NCBI GenBank assembly: GCA_036244855.1
Contig: BQKZ01008242.1
Location: 1-30,003, forward strand
Reading direction: 5' to 3'
Source: Temnopleurus reevesii
Taxonomy: Eukaryota > Echinodermata > Echinoidea > Temnopleuroida > Temnopleuridae
Length of the DNA stretch: 30,003 nucleotides
Made by a program: the position numbers and the translations under genes. Below, one piece after another: positions 20,415 through 29,432 of the stretch (positions are counted from its first letter, which is position 1; each line of letters opens with the position of its first letter). The notes beneath the pieces were generated by a model that saw nothing but the letters and a program-made list of their open reading frames with translations, made no database searches and was not told the DNA's origin.

Positions 20415-20484
20415 CTCCGATGATGGAAGTGAAGGCGGGCTCTTTCCAGACGGTGTTTTGACCTTCCTCCTTGTTAGATTCCAT
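20415..20484 (-). CDS. STOM-like: Alternative first coding exon 1b of the stomatin-like gene
   Basis: This is an ATG-started exon of 70 nt: 23 codons plus one G, then donor G|GTAAAA (complement of 20411-20415). The peptide starts MESNKEEGQNTV and ends WKEPAFTSIIG. The ATG at 20484 is the first in frame; the reading frame stays open upstream to about 20523 but without an ATG. Phase 1 matches the acceptor of exon 2 and restores GCT (Ala) at the junction. Compared with exon 1a, residues M1, S3, E7, V12, K14-F18 and I21-G23 are identical, so selection appears to keep the KEPAF..IIG segment while the first dozen residues drift. The two exons lie about 5 kb apart with no homology seen in the intervening DNA, which points to alternative promoters rather than mutually exclusive internal exons. 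Transcript data would decide which is used where. Confidence 0.72.
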
Positions 20485-20665
20485 GATGGAACGAGATGCG
20501 GGGCCGCTCCACGCTAATAACAAGAATTGTTACCCATACCACAAGGAAATCATACACTGACTGAGACGGGATGCCGGCGATGATGCGATGTGCGTGACAT
20601 ATATGCGGCGGAGAGGCGGAGAGAGTCCTTGCACTTCTCCGGAGGGGGCTTGGGAAGCGTATTGC
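20485..20665 (-). promoter_or_regulatory. Probable 5' UTR and promoter region of exon 1b
   Basis: The DNA immediately upstream of exon 1b is richer in G, C and CpG than almost anything else in the window (GCGGGGCCGC near 20498-20507, GCCGGCG near 20573, GCGGCGGAGAGGCGG near 20603). A local CpG-rich patch next to a first exon fits a transcription start region. I see no canonical TATA box at a convincing spacing. Part of the adjoining sequence recurs in the array behind it at about 21028-21063. Confidence 0.4.
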
Positions 20666-21416
20666 ATGAGTGCCTTGCAGCACTGAGTGCATCTGTGGGC
20701 GGCGTGTGTGTGTGTGTGTGTGTATCTGGAAGATGGTGGGTGAGTGTGTGTGTATTGTGTCTATTGGAATCCCAGATGAGGAGATGTGGCCCAGTTTTAC
20801 AAATGGAGCCACAATTGTATGATGCATCTTATTGAACAAGACTTTATTTCAGAGAGAGTTTGTGTGGGTGTAGGTGTGTGTGTGTGTGTGTGTGTATATT
20901 TCTGGAAAATGGAGGGTGAACGAATTGTGTCTATTGGAATCCCAGATCTAGTTTTTCCAATGGAGCCACAATAGTATGATTTGTTGAAGATTTTTATCTT
21001 ATTGAACAGGGTTTTATTTTGGAGGGGACTTGGGAAGCGTATTGCATGAGTGCCTTGCAGCAATGAGTGTTTATGTGGGTGGCATGTGTGTGTGTGTGCG
21101 TGTGCGTGTGTGTGTGTGTCTGGAAGATGGAGGGTGAGTGTATTGTGTCTATTGGAATCCCAGATGAGGAGATGGGACCTGGTTTTACAAATGGAGCCAC
21201 AATCGTACAACGCTTGGAGATTTTTATCTTGTAGAACAGGGTTTTATTTCGCAGATTGCGTTTGTGTTTACGTGTGTTTCTGGAAGACGGAGGGTGAATG
21301 TGTAGTGTGTCTATTGGAATCACAGATGATGTGATGTAACCCGGTTTTACAAATGGAGCCACAATTGTACAATGCATGGAGAATTTTATCTAATTGAACA
21401 GGATTTTATTTCTGAT

Positions 21417-21449
<33 letters not shown>

Positions 21450-21870
21450 TTCTGGAAGATGGAGGGTGAGTGCATTGTGTCTATTGGAATCCCAGATGAG
21501 GAGATGGGACCTGGTTTTGCAAATGGAGCCACAATCGTATGATGGAAAATATCTTATTCTGTTTTTATTATTTTGGAAAGTTTGTGTGTAGGTGTGTGTG
21601 TGTGTGTGTATCTGGGAGATAGACATCAAGTATGTGTGTGTACTGAAATCCCAGATGATATGTGACCCAATTTTACAAAAGGAGCCACAATTTTATGATG
21701 CATGGAGGTTTTTATGTTATTGAACAGGATTTTCTTTCGGAGCGTTTACATGTGTTTATGTAGCTGGAAAACTGAGGTTGTTTCAGAATCTTTAATGATG
21801 AGATGTGACCTAATTTTACAAATGGAACACCATCTATTCGACTCATAAATATATTTCTTGGAACAGGATT
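20625..21870 (+). repeat. Degenerate array with (TG)n, unit 143-231 bp, next to exon 1b
   Basis: The block TCTATTGGAATCCCAGATGA followed by TTTTACAAATGGAGCCACAAT recurs, with GGAGCCACAAT at 20805, 20962, 21193, 21355, 21525, 21681 and a diverged copy at about 21824. Each unit also holds a CTTATTGAACAGG.TTTTATTT block, a (TG)n run of varying length and CTGGAAGATGGAGGGTGAGTG. The segment CTTGGGAAGCGTATTGCATG next to the exon 1b promoter (from about 20649) occurs again at about 21029. Confidence 0.9.
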
Positions 21871-22842
21871 TTATTTCATATGAGTTTTCAACATGTGTGT
21901 GTCTTTAGTGTGTATAAATTGTTGCATATAGGTTTATGGCATAGACCATGGGCCACTGCTTAAAAAATGACTAGCTAGCCAAGGAATCAAAAACTGTAAG
22001 TTAGGGATGTGTCCTCAATTACAATTTTAAAAGAAAAAAAAACGGTTACACACGCACTCACACACAATAAAAAACATAACATTCTCGATCTACACCAAAA
22101 CCTGAAAAGAAACTGAAATGTACCTTCAAATTACTGACGTTCCCATAATAAAGGACTGTCCGTAGTTGTAATTCTATTATATTCAAAGTTACATTCTTTT
22201 GGAAGAAATTTGATTGTTATCAGTAAGAAATGACAGATTGAATGTTCCCTTTGTCCACAAGCATTGATGCTTCTCAGCTACACAATATCTGTAAAGGAAA
22301 TTTATATTCTTATCGCATTCAAAACAAAAAATACAAACAAGTTAAACAGATCCAGAATAACTTGTATCGAAATTAAGTTTTGTTCTTGAGCATATACTTC
22401 CCTCACAATCTCACTTAATATTACATTAGTATTAAAAAGGCAAAAAGTATCACTTCTGCTAATTTAGCCACCTCAAAGGCAAGTTTTTTTTTCAATTTAG
22501 GATATGAACAAATCTGCAATCAGAATGAAAATAGATTTTCTTGAAATCTGCAAGAGTGTATATACTTTTGTATAGATTTGATATAAGCAACAATGCTATT
22601 CACATTGTAAATATAAATCCTGATTCAGAAAATGATGATTTTTGCATTTTGCCTAGTTATGGCTTCTTCTGCCATGTTGATTTACATACACAGTGTACAG
22701 TATAGTTGTCTTGGATGTCAGATAGAACATGATATTGGGAATGAAACAATGGCAAAGAGCAGCAACATATGCAATAACCAAAATACAACTGGAAAAGGAA
22801 ATCCCATGGTAAAAGATCTTGAAAGAGTTGAGACCAAATGAA
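21871..22842. other. Intron 1a segment with no recognised feature
   Basis: AT-rich DNA without a recognisable element or exon. Confidence 0.4.
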
Positions 22843-22926
22843 CAGAGAGAGAAAGAGAAAGAGAGAGAGAGAGAGAGAGAGGGAGAGAAAGAGAGAGAGA
22901 GAGAGGGAAAGAGAGAGAGAGAGAGT
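22843..22926 (+). repeat. (GA)n microsatellite
   Basis: About 84 nt of GA/GAAA repeat. The serine/leucine-rich open frames on the other strand are artefacts of it. Confidence 0.92.
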
Positions 22927-23079
22927 CACACATAAACAAACAAACACACACACACATGTAAATAGATATAAAAGACAAAGCGAATGAAATATGGCTATAG
23001 AGAAGCAAAGAGAGAAGGTGGAGATCCCCAAAACACTTAGACAAACAGGTAGCAAAATATAAGAAAAAGACATACAGGT

Positions 23080-23154
23080 TGAGAGAGAGAGAGAGAGTGA
23101 GAGAGAGGCAGAACGACAGTGAGGTTATATAAAGAGAGACAGAGAGAGAGAGAT
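23080..23154 (+). repeat. (GA)n microsatellite, second block
   Basis: Interrupted GA tract about 150 nt from the first block. Together they make the plus strand purine-rich across 22.84-23.16 kb. Confidence 0.88.
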
Positions 23155-23276
23155 CAAACAACATTTAAAGAAGACTTTGTATTGGGTATAATCAAAAATT
23201 AATTTCAAGCTTCATTTGAGGCAGCAACAAAACTGGGAGAAAATTGAACAGATCAAATTATATCAGGACACACTGG

Positions 23277-23289
23277 CAACCAGCATATC
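23277..23289 (+). repeat. Target-site duplication of the LINE, low-coordinate side
   Basis: CAACCAGCATATC adjoins the LINE poly(A) (poly-T on the plus strand). Its partner at 24523-24535 differs at one base. Confidence 0.88.
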
Positions 23290-24522
23290 TTTTTTTTTTC
23301 TTTTGAACTTTTTATTGGTTATAAGATAGGTTTACATCCAGACAACAATAATCAGATATCAATCATACAAAAATTACACAATAAGAATTATATGCAAGCC
23401 TCACTTGCATTATGAAATTAATATCAGATCACATTAGATCAGATCTTCAAGCGGGGACCACTTCTTATAGTGAAATTGTTGAAACTTTACATTTTTCTTT
23501 GCAATTGTGGCTTCAACATGTCTTATATGAGAAATAAATGTTAACAAACCATCTTTACTGAGTGTCTTATTTTGGTATTTCTGTATATAGATATATCTTT
23601 TCAATAAAAGGATCAAATGGTTAAGTAACATCACGTGTGGTCCTTTCCAGTCCTTAATGAAGCCTACCATTATCCTTTTCACATTAACATCGTCTAATTT
23701 CAAGCCAAATTTGTAGCCAATTTTTCAACAAAATCCTGTCTAAGTTTTGATTTAACATCGCAGCCGTAGAACAAATGAGTAGGAGTTTCAATCTCTGAGT
23801 TGCAAAATGAGCATACATTTGAACTTGCTATTTTCATTTTGTACAGCCTGTCATTAGTATAGGCAATCCTATGTAAAACCTTGAATTGGAAAACTCTCAG
23901 TCTAATTTCAATAGTACATTTAAAGGGTAAAATGTATATTTGTGATCAATCATTATCATCAATATCATACATGCTTGAAAACAACTTCTCACTAACTGGT
24001 CTTTTAAATATTTCTTGTACATAATCCCAATAGATTGTTCTTGTTTTTAATTTTTGCATCTCTAACACCAGGTATTCCAATTGTGTCGTGTTCCCATGTT
24101 CGTTATTTTGAAGATCTTCAGACAACTCATTAGCAAAAGCCTGTTTCCAATTGTTTGACACAATAGCAAGGACAATGGCATTGTATTTCAAATAAAATCC
24201 ATGGGGAACGCCTTTATTTTCCCAAAATTCAAATGCGTGAATATCACGATTTCTATCTAAGATTTGATACACATACTGCAGTCCAGCTTTACAAAATACA
24301 TGACAGTAAATAGATCTTCCATCAAATGTTATCAACTGATTGTTCCAGATGGGCTGTCTGAGAATAGAAGCATTCCCCTGTATTAATACCATTTCACGGT
24401 GTAAACCTACTTCTGACCACGCTTCAAGCATTTCACCATAAAATGCTGGGATATTTCCAATTTCAGGTAGATTTTTTATATCATAATTACTAAGAAGAAG
24501 GATTCTCCCACCATAGGGTTTC
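23290..24522 (-). mobile_element. L1/Tx1-type LINE, 5'-truncated, with target-site duplications
   Basis: On the minus strand it encodes the ORF2 C-terminal region. A segment with PIWNNQLITFDG..I and an L.YVYQILD block (24431-23946) is typical of the L1/Tx1 clade downstream of the reverse transcriptase. Next comes FQFKVLHRIAYTNDRLYKMK, then CSFCNSEIETPTHLFYGC, a CCHC-type zinc-knuckle pattern (about 23890-23760), and after a shift of frame a tail to 23434. At least one stop (TGA/TAG near 23702-23945) and one frameshift break it. The 3' end has AATAAA-like CAATAAAAAG and an A-run. CAACCAGCATATC (23277-23289) and CAACCAACATATC (24523-24535) flank it, one mismatch in 13. Confidence 0.9.
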
Positions 24523-24535
24523 CAACCAACATATC
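24523..24535 (+). repeat. Target-site duplication of the LINE, high-coordinate side
   Basis: CAACCAACATATC marks the 5'-truncation point of the LINE. The following TTAAT fits a nicking site of TTAAAA type on the opposite strand. Confidence 0.88.
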
Positions 24536-24539
24536 TTAA

Positions 24540-25058
24540 TACATGAATCTCACAGGACTCCGGGAGGAAGAAATTTCATATATTGAGCATTAAAGAAGGG
24601 AGAGTTTGACATACATTTCCCGGGCATGCCATTAATAGCATGTGGTGCATGTACCTCTAGCATTTTGACATGGATTACTGCACATATTAATTATATTTGG
24701 GAGTGCTTCCCTGTGTAGATATTCTGGTGGTCTCATTCCAGATATTTTAAGGTTATGACAATAAGCACTAGAAGATGAAGAGGGGATCAATGTTGAATCA
24801 ACTGCATACTAATCAATACTGCCTCTTCTATGGTAATTGTAAAACTATTTTAATGATTTACAATTTTTTGTCAGCCTTAAATTCTGGTCAGCAAAATGCT
24901 CAAAAGCGGTAAAAATTAATCCCACAGAAGCAGAGTTTACTTCCCATGCATCTTTTAGAGCAATTTGTTATTGTTAATAAATTAACTAAATTGTCATAAA
25001 CCTTTTCACACAAATTCTTAGTTTTAAAAGAATCTTGGGGAAAAAATAATTTATTGAG
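24540..25058. other. Intron 1a segment with no recognised feature
   Basis: AT-rich DNA without an identifiable element or exon. Confidence 0.4.
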
Positions 25059-25072
25059 TCTGATTATCATGG

Positions 25073-25239
25073 GAGGTGTTTCACCAAGATAAGAAAGACT
25101 CTACGCACGACTTTACGTTCGACTGGTATCCCTTCTGGCGCGTAATCCTTCATAATATCACGCGCATTCAGTGCAAGAAGGGATACCAGTCGAACGTAAA
25201 GTCGTGAGTAAAGTCTTTCTTATCTTGGTGAAACACCTC
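25073..25239. mobile_element. 167-bp near-perfect hairpin element, copy 1
   Basis: The left arm starts GAGGTGTTTCACCAAGATAA and the right arm is its complement, pairing almost without mismatch for about 65-70 nt (AAGAAAGACT, ACGACTTTACGTTCGACTGG, TATCCCTTCT blocks). A short asymmetric centre contains two GCGCGTAAT/CGCGCATT-type words. A second copy of exactly the same length is at 28491. TCTGATTATCAT (25059-25070) before it and TCTGATTTATCAT (25240-25252) after it may be a 12-13-bp target duplication with one indel. Confidence 0.88.
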
Positions 25240-25484
25240 TCTGATTTATCATATAAATGAGGAATTAACCTCCTTTCTGAAAAATGGATTTAGAGTGAGA
25301 TTTGAATTATATTTTCTCTCTTTTGGGGGTCACCTGAGTGACCCCTCTTAAATTCCCCAAGTCAATAAAAATGGAAAAATAATTGCTTCAAATTCGTTAG
25401 AATTGCATTCTAAATTTACCCCTCGTAAAAAAAACTCTTTGAAGAGGGAGCAGGAGTAGTTTTCCCCTTAAAGACATTTCTTAC

Positions 25485-25554
25485 CACCAATAATGTCAGC
25501 AAATGCTGGTTCCTTATACACAGGAGGGTCCTGTTCAGGCTCCACTGAATTCAT
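25485..25554 (-). CDS. STOM-like: Alternative first coding exon 1a of the stomatin-like gene
   Basis: This is an ATG-started exon of 70 nt: 23 codons plus one G, then donor G|GTAAGAA (complement of 25481-25485). The peptide begins MNSVEPEQDPP and ends VYKEPAFADIIG, an acidic, proline-containing cytosolic N terminus. The leftover G joins the CT of exon 2 to make GCT (Ala), so the reading frame is intact from here to the end of exon 2. It has the same length and phase as the exon at 20415-20484, with 12 of 23 residues identical and no gaps, so the two look like duplicated alternative first exons. A pyrimidine stretch with AG just upstream (complement of about 25579-25590) could be a 5' UTR acceptor, so a non-coding exon further upstream (higher coordinate) is possible. 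The stomatin assignment rests on exon 2, because this N terminus is not conserved across the family. Confidence 0.72.
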
Positions 25555-25590
25555 CTTCCTGTCTCAGTAAACACCAAACTGAAAAGGATC
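25555..25590 (-). promoter_or_regulatory. Exon 1a leader with possible 5' UTR splice acceptor
   Basis: Read on the minus strand, a TCCTTTTCAG motif is followed by about 24 nt and then the ATG of exon 1a. The motif fits a 3' splice site, which would make the ATG exon internal to a longer 5' UTR. It could equally be transcribed leader with no splicing. I could not identify an upstream non-coding exon. Confidence 0.3.
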
Positions 25591-26209
25591 AACTAAAATG
25601 CCAAAAATGAGCTCCAAGCGTGATATAGTTCTCTCGATCCAAATGAAGGGGTGTTCATATCTAATGCTGATTGTTCCTTCAAATAATACAGAAATATTTG
25701 CTATCAGCAAACTAATGATACAGTACGATTCAAACAGCATCCAATATGAAAATAATCTCAGTGGTCTCTATAAAATTGCTCAAATTATTCGCCAAAATCC
25801 GGATACATGCTAAAGAAATGAAAATATGCCTCACATCACAAAACAAGAGAGTTGTATCTAACGCTGATCTTGCTCGAAAAAAAAATACACAAAGAAGTGC
25901 ACTCTATCACAAGTCTAATGCCACATTGTAATCCAAATACCATCTCAGGTAAGCATATTCTCTGTGGTTTTGTAACATCCAAACAATTAATGATCCTGTT
26001 AAAATTCAAAATGCATCAACAATGTTTACACCAACTATGCTGTAATGGATGGAAAATAATTCAGAGACACGTCGATCACTGTTAATTAAAGTAGCTTCTG
26101 TTGTCGCTTGGTTCTTGGTAGACAAAGCAATATTGACTGAAGCAGCATTCAGACGTTGGGGAGTTGGTTTGACATGCCATGTGCAAGTGGTGCGAGTTGC
26201 CTCAATTGG
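25591..26209. other. Upstream of exon 1a, no element recognised
   Basis: This region should include 5' flanking or 5' UTR-intron sequence of exon 1a. A TATCTAAYGCTGATYTT block occurs at about 25658 and 25855. No TATA box or CpG patch comparable to that of exon 1b is visible. Confidence 0.4.
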
Positions 26210-26455
26210 GCACTTGCCATAATAACTGATGCAATTTATACAGCGCAAGCATCCGCTCTTCTGAAAGCCCAATGTTATCTGCATTACCATTAACCTGGCT
26301 TTGGCCTGGCATACACCAACGCACTTATCATTTCAAGGAATACATACTGCATTCTTGTCAGGTACCCTCTCAGGTCACTTGGGTTGAGTGCAGCACAATT
26401 TGAATGAATTTTTTGCTGAAGGAAATTAGCACCATGGGGTAAATTCAAACCTATA
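26210..26455 (-). mobile_element. tRNA-derived SINE, copy C with 3' tail
   Basis: Same family as copies A and B: the body with TTGTGCTGCACTCAACCCA (26388-26406 complement) and GCCAGGCCAAAGCCAGG is clear. The tRNA-like head is eroded (box B area AGGTTTGAATTTACCCC). This copy keeps the 3' part missing from A and B: GCTTTCAGAAGAGCGGATGC, GCGCTGTATAAATTGCA and TTATTATGG, a tail of the style used by CR1-type LINEs. An open frame across 26006-26290 is incidental. Confidence 0.75.
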
Positions 26456-26875
26456 ACTAAGAAAAGCAAGAATCAGAAATATTAGACAAAGCCAACCTCC
26501 ATAGCTTGTGATGAGTTACATGAAGCTCATCTTGTAACTAAAGATGGCTCACAATAACTCTGCGAAACTATCCAAGAACTCGCTAATAGTTATACAATTT
26601 TGGAACACTTAAAAACATTTACATGCTCATAGTAGGATTATTAGTAATTTGTTTTGAACTCGCAATAAACTTGCAATCCTAACACAAAGCTCTTATTACC
26701 AATAGCGGACTTGTAATGGGCTAGTAACACGCTCTTTATTACACTATCAGACTCGCATTGCTCATAGAGCACTTATGATAAACTCAATGTTGCCGTGTTG
26801 CTCACTGATGCGCAGCAGAGTGAAAATTAGCAAATTTTGTGCCAATTTCTGTGGGATATGGCAAGAACACGATAC
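26456..26875. other. AT-rich segment with AACTCGC/ACTTGCAAT words
   Basis: Irregular short words (GAACTCGCTAATAG, GAACTCGCAATAAACTTGCA, AGACTCGCATTGC) recur at 26577-26780 without a fixed period. No gene seen. Confidence 0.4.
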
Positions 26876-27052
26876 AATCTATTTCCGTAAAAGTAAGTCA
26901 AACGCCAATTCAATGCTCCTTCGTACTACTATTTAAATCAGAACAGGCTTGTGATTGTTGTGTCCGCACAATTCATTATACAGCATACAGGTCTATTGTG
27001 CCATAACCTAATTACCCATTTCATATTTTACAGAAATACTTTATATCGTGTT
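26876..27052 (+). mobile_element. MITE family 'TTGTGTCCGCACA', copy 2
   Basis: 177 bp with ends AACACGATACAATCTATTTC and the complement of AACACGATATAAAGTATTTC. The conserved centre TTGTGTCCGCACA is at 26958-26970, and AAGTCAAACGCCAATTCAAT corresponds to AAGTCGAACACCATTTCAAT of copy 1. Same orientation as copy 1. Confidence 0.82.
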
Positions 27053-27992
27053 GAAGTTAAATTTGAGCTTGCACAGTTTGCATGAAACTATAGCTCAAAC
27101 CTTCAACTCACCATCGTGTGAACACTGACTAACAAACAATTCCCCAAGTCTTTGCCATTTGCACTCAACAGTCCAACTTCTCAGTCTGCCAGAAGTACAT
27201 TAAATATGATGTTTGTTTTCATAGCTTGGGCTTCATTTACATCTAGGGAAAGTGGTAAAGGGTCATCCCACCAGAGTGAAATCTGGCAGATGATTTATGA
27301 TAAATATTAAAGCCATTGTTTAACATTGTTTTCATTTAAAAAATTCTCAACTGCCAGATGATAGCGGTTATCTGAAATATTGATGGTGCATATAAATACA
27401 ATAAACTGGGAAAATATCAGGCTTTAAAATCAAAGTTTAGTGCTTCAAACAAACAAAAATGTAAAACGTTGCCTCCATAGGCTTTGTACTGGAATTATGC
27501 GTGGTTCCTACGCTTTAATTCAATGTTCATAGATATCTTGATAGTGCATGTATAACTTTCTTTATTTTTGTATCGGCTGTTGATTTTTCTTCTATCTGAA
27601 TATATTTAGATAGGACAGACAGCTTGGTTTGAGAATTTTTTAAATTGTGCAACCGCAATGTTAAACAGTGTCTTTAAGTATCATTGTTTGTTTCCCAAGG
27701 AGATATTTGGAAACCTATGTTAAAAAACCTGAACCACATTTCCAAAAATGGATGGGAAAGAAGAGTAAGCACAATAAAAAGAATAAGGATCCTATGGATA
27801 ATAAATTCCTGGTTGAAGTATCAGTTTAAAACAAAAATTACCTACCTCTAGCAAAAGCACTTTGATATGGCATGCAGTATGCAGACTTTGCATTAATTGC
27901 TTGCTCGTAGATCAGAACAATGAAGGTACTTAAGATATGAAAATAGCAGAGCAGGCAATTTCGTCATCACATAAAATTGTTTAAAAGCTTGG
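27053..27992. other. Segment with no recognised feature
   Basis: AT-rich DNA between two MITE copies. No exon or element identified. Confidence 0.4.
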
Positions 27993-28163
27993 AATACGGT
28001 ATAAATTATTTCTGAAAAATTAAGTCGAACGCAGACTATAAAACCATACGCCTTGTATTCAACTGTGCGGACACAACAGTTACAAACTGCTTCTAATTTT
28101 GAATAGCATTTAAAGCATCATTGAATTCGACTTAATTTTTTAAAAATAGTTTACATCATGTTT
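27993..28163 (-). mobile_element. MITE family 'TTGTGTCCGCACA', copy 3 (inverted)
   Basis: About 171 bp, opposite orientation to copies 1 and 2. The complement starts AACATGATGTAAACTATTTT and contains AATTAAGTCGAATTCAATG and TTGTGTCCGCACAGTT (28062-28077). The far end is GAATACGGTATAAATTATTT. The arms AAATTAAGTCGAA are also inverted within the element, so the true inverted repeat is about 36 bp. Confidence 0.8.
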
Positions 28164-28490
28164 TGAAAAAAGATGAGTTGAATGGATCATTTATCTTTCA
28201 CATTGTGAAATATTCTGTTCATTGCACTCAAAGCAATTCATTATGAGCATGATATTTCAACAGGATAAAAACGAGATAAGCAAAAACCATTTTCCATTTC
28301 CTAGTCCCCTGCTCAAATTTCATATGATGTGGACAAAAAGCAAAATGATACGGCACTAGTTAATGGTATGGATAGGATGGTGATGTTCCATTATGTATGC
28401 AAACACCAGTGTGGATTTCATCCATTATCTTATGTCAACAGCCACTGGTATAAATTTCCATAAGTTTTACACAAAAAAGATATGTGCTTG

Positions 28491-28657
28491 GAGGTGTTTC
28501 ACCAAGATAAGAAAGACTTTACGCACGACTTTATGTTTAACTGGTATCCCTTCTTGCGCGTAATCATTCATAAAATTACGCGCATTCAGCGCAAGAAGGG
28601 ATAACAGTTGAACGTAAAGTCGTGCGGAAAGTCTTTTTTATCTTGGTGAAACACCTC
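28491..28657. mobile_element. 167-bp near-perfect hairpin element, copy 2
   Basis: Same ends (GAGGTGTTTCACCAAGATAA and complement), same length and same centre (GCGCGTAATCATTCATAAAA) as the copy at 25073. A few substitutions differ, mostly in one arm. It is inserted in an array unit between AAAGATATGTG and GTTTGTCA, which are adjacent in other units. No target duplication is obvious here. Confidence 0.88.
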
Positions 28658-29412
28658 CCAGGTTTGTCAGTGTTCAAAAAGTTTGTCTGAATAATCAATA
28701 CCTTATAGACAGATGCTTATAGACAGATAGACAGACATACTGCAGACACAGACATATATGAGTCTGTTCTATACTCCCTTGTTCAGACTTCATTTACCAG
28801 GACAAAAAAAATATTGAAACAAAAATAGATGGAAGGGGACGATGATGTTCCATTATGTATGCAAACACAAGGGTGGATTTCATCCATTATCTTATGTCAA
28901 CATTGACTGGTAATATTCCATGAGTTCTACACAAAACATTATGGAGTGTGCCATTTCATCCATCATTGTCTGTCAACATCCGGCAAGAAATTTTCATGAT
29001 TTTTTTTTACAAAAAGGTAAGTGTAAGATCACAGATTTGTTTCCGAAAAATCGATGCCTGATCTCACATTCGGACAAACAGACATGTGCATAGACAAAAA
29101 TACACGGAAAAACACACAGACAGTCTGTTCTATGGCACATTGTTCAGTCTTCATTTACAAGGGCAAAAATGGATTTTTCATTAAAAAACGACTTGGAGGG
29201 GGGACGATGATGTTTCATTATGTATGCACACACTAAATAGTGAATTTCATTCACCATATTTTCTAACACCTGATGAGAAATATTGACAAATTCTTTTTTT
29301 TTTAATGTGAAAAATTTGTCAAAGACAGATTTGTCTAAAAAAAAAAGCCTCTTCTCACTTTCAGAAAAACAGAGCGATGCATAGACAGAAATACAGATAG
29401 ACACTCACCTAA

Positions 29413-29432
29413 TCACACACACACACACACAT
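29413..29432 (+). repeat. (CA)n microsatellite
   Basis: Short pure CA tract within the terminal array. Confidence 0.85.

Noticed and set aside
20474..21629. Histidine/threonine-rich minus-strand frames and valine/cysteine-rich plus-strand frames
   Set aside because: They come from (TG)n/(CA)n units of the array. Only the 70-nt exon 1b is supported.
22657..23164. Long leucine/serine-rich open frames on the minus strand
   Set aside because: They are translations of GA microsatellites and have no domain structure.
25598..25931. Plus-strand open frames of 60-70 codons upstream of exon 1a
   Set aside because: Short, overlapping in several frames, without splice or family support.
26006..26290. 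94-codon minus-strand frame with several cysteines
   Set aside because: Its start overlaps the SINE copy C tail, the cysteines show no regular zinc-finger spacing, and no family was recognised.
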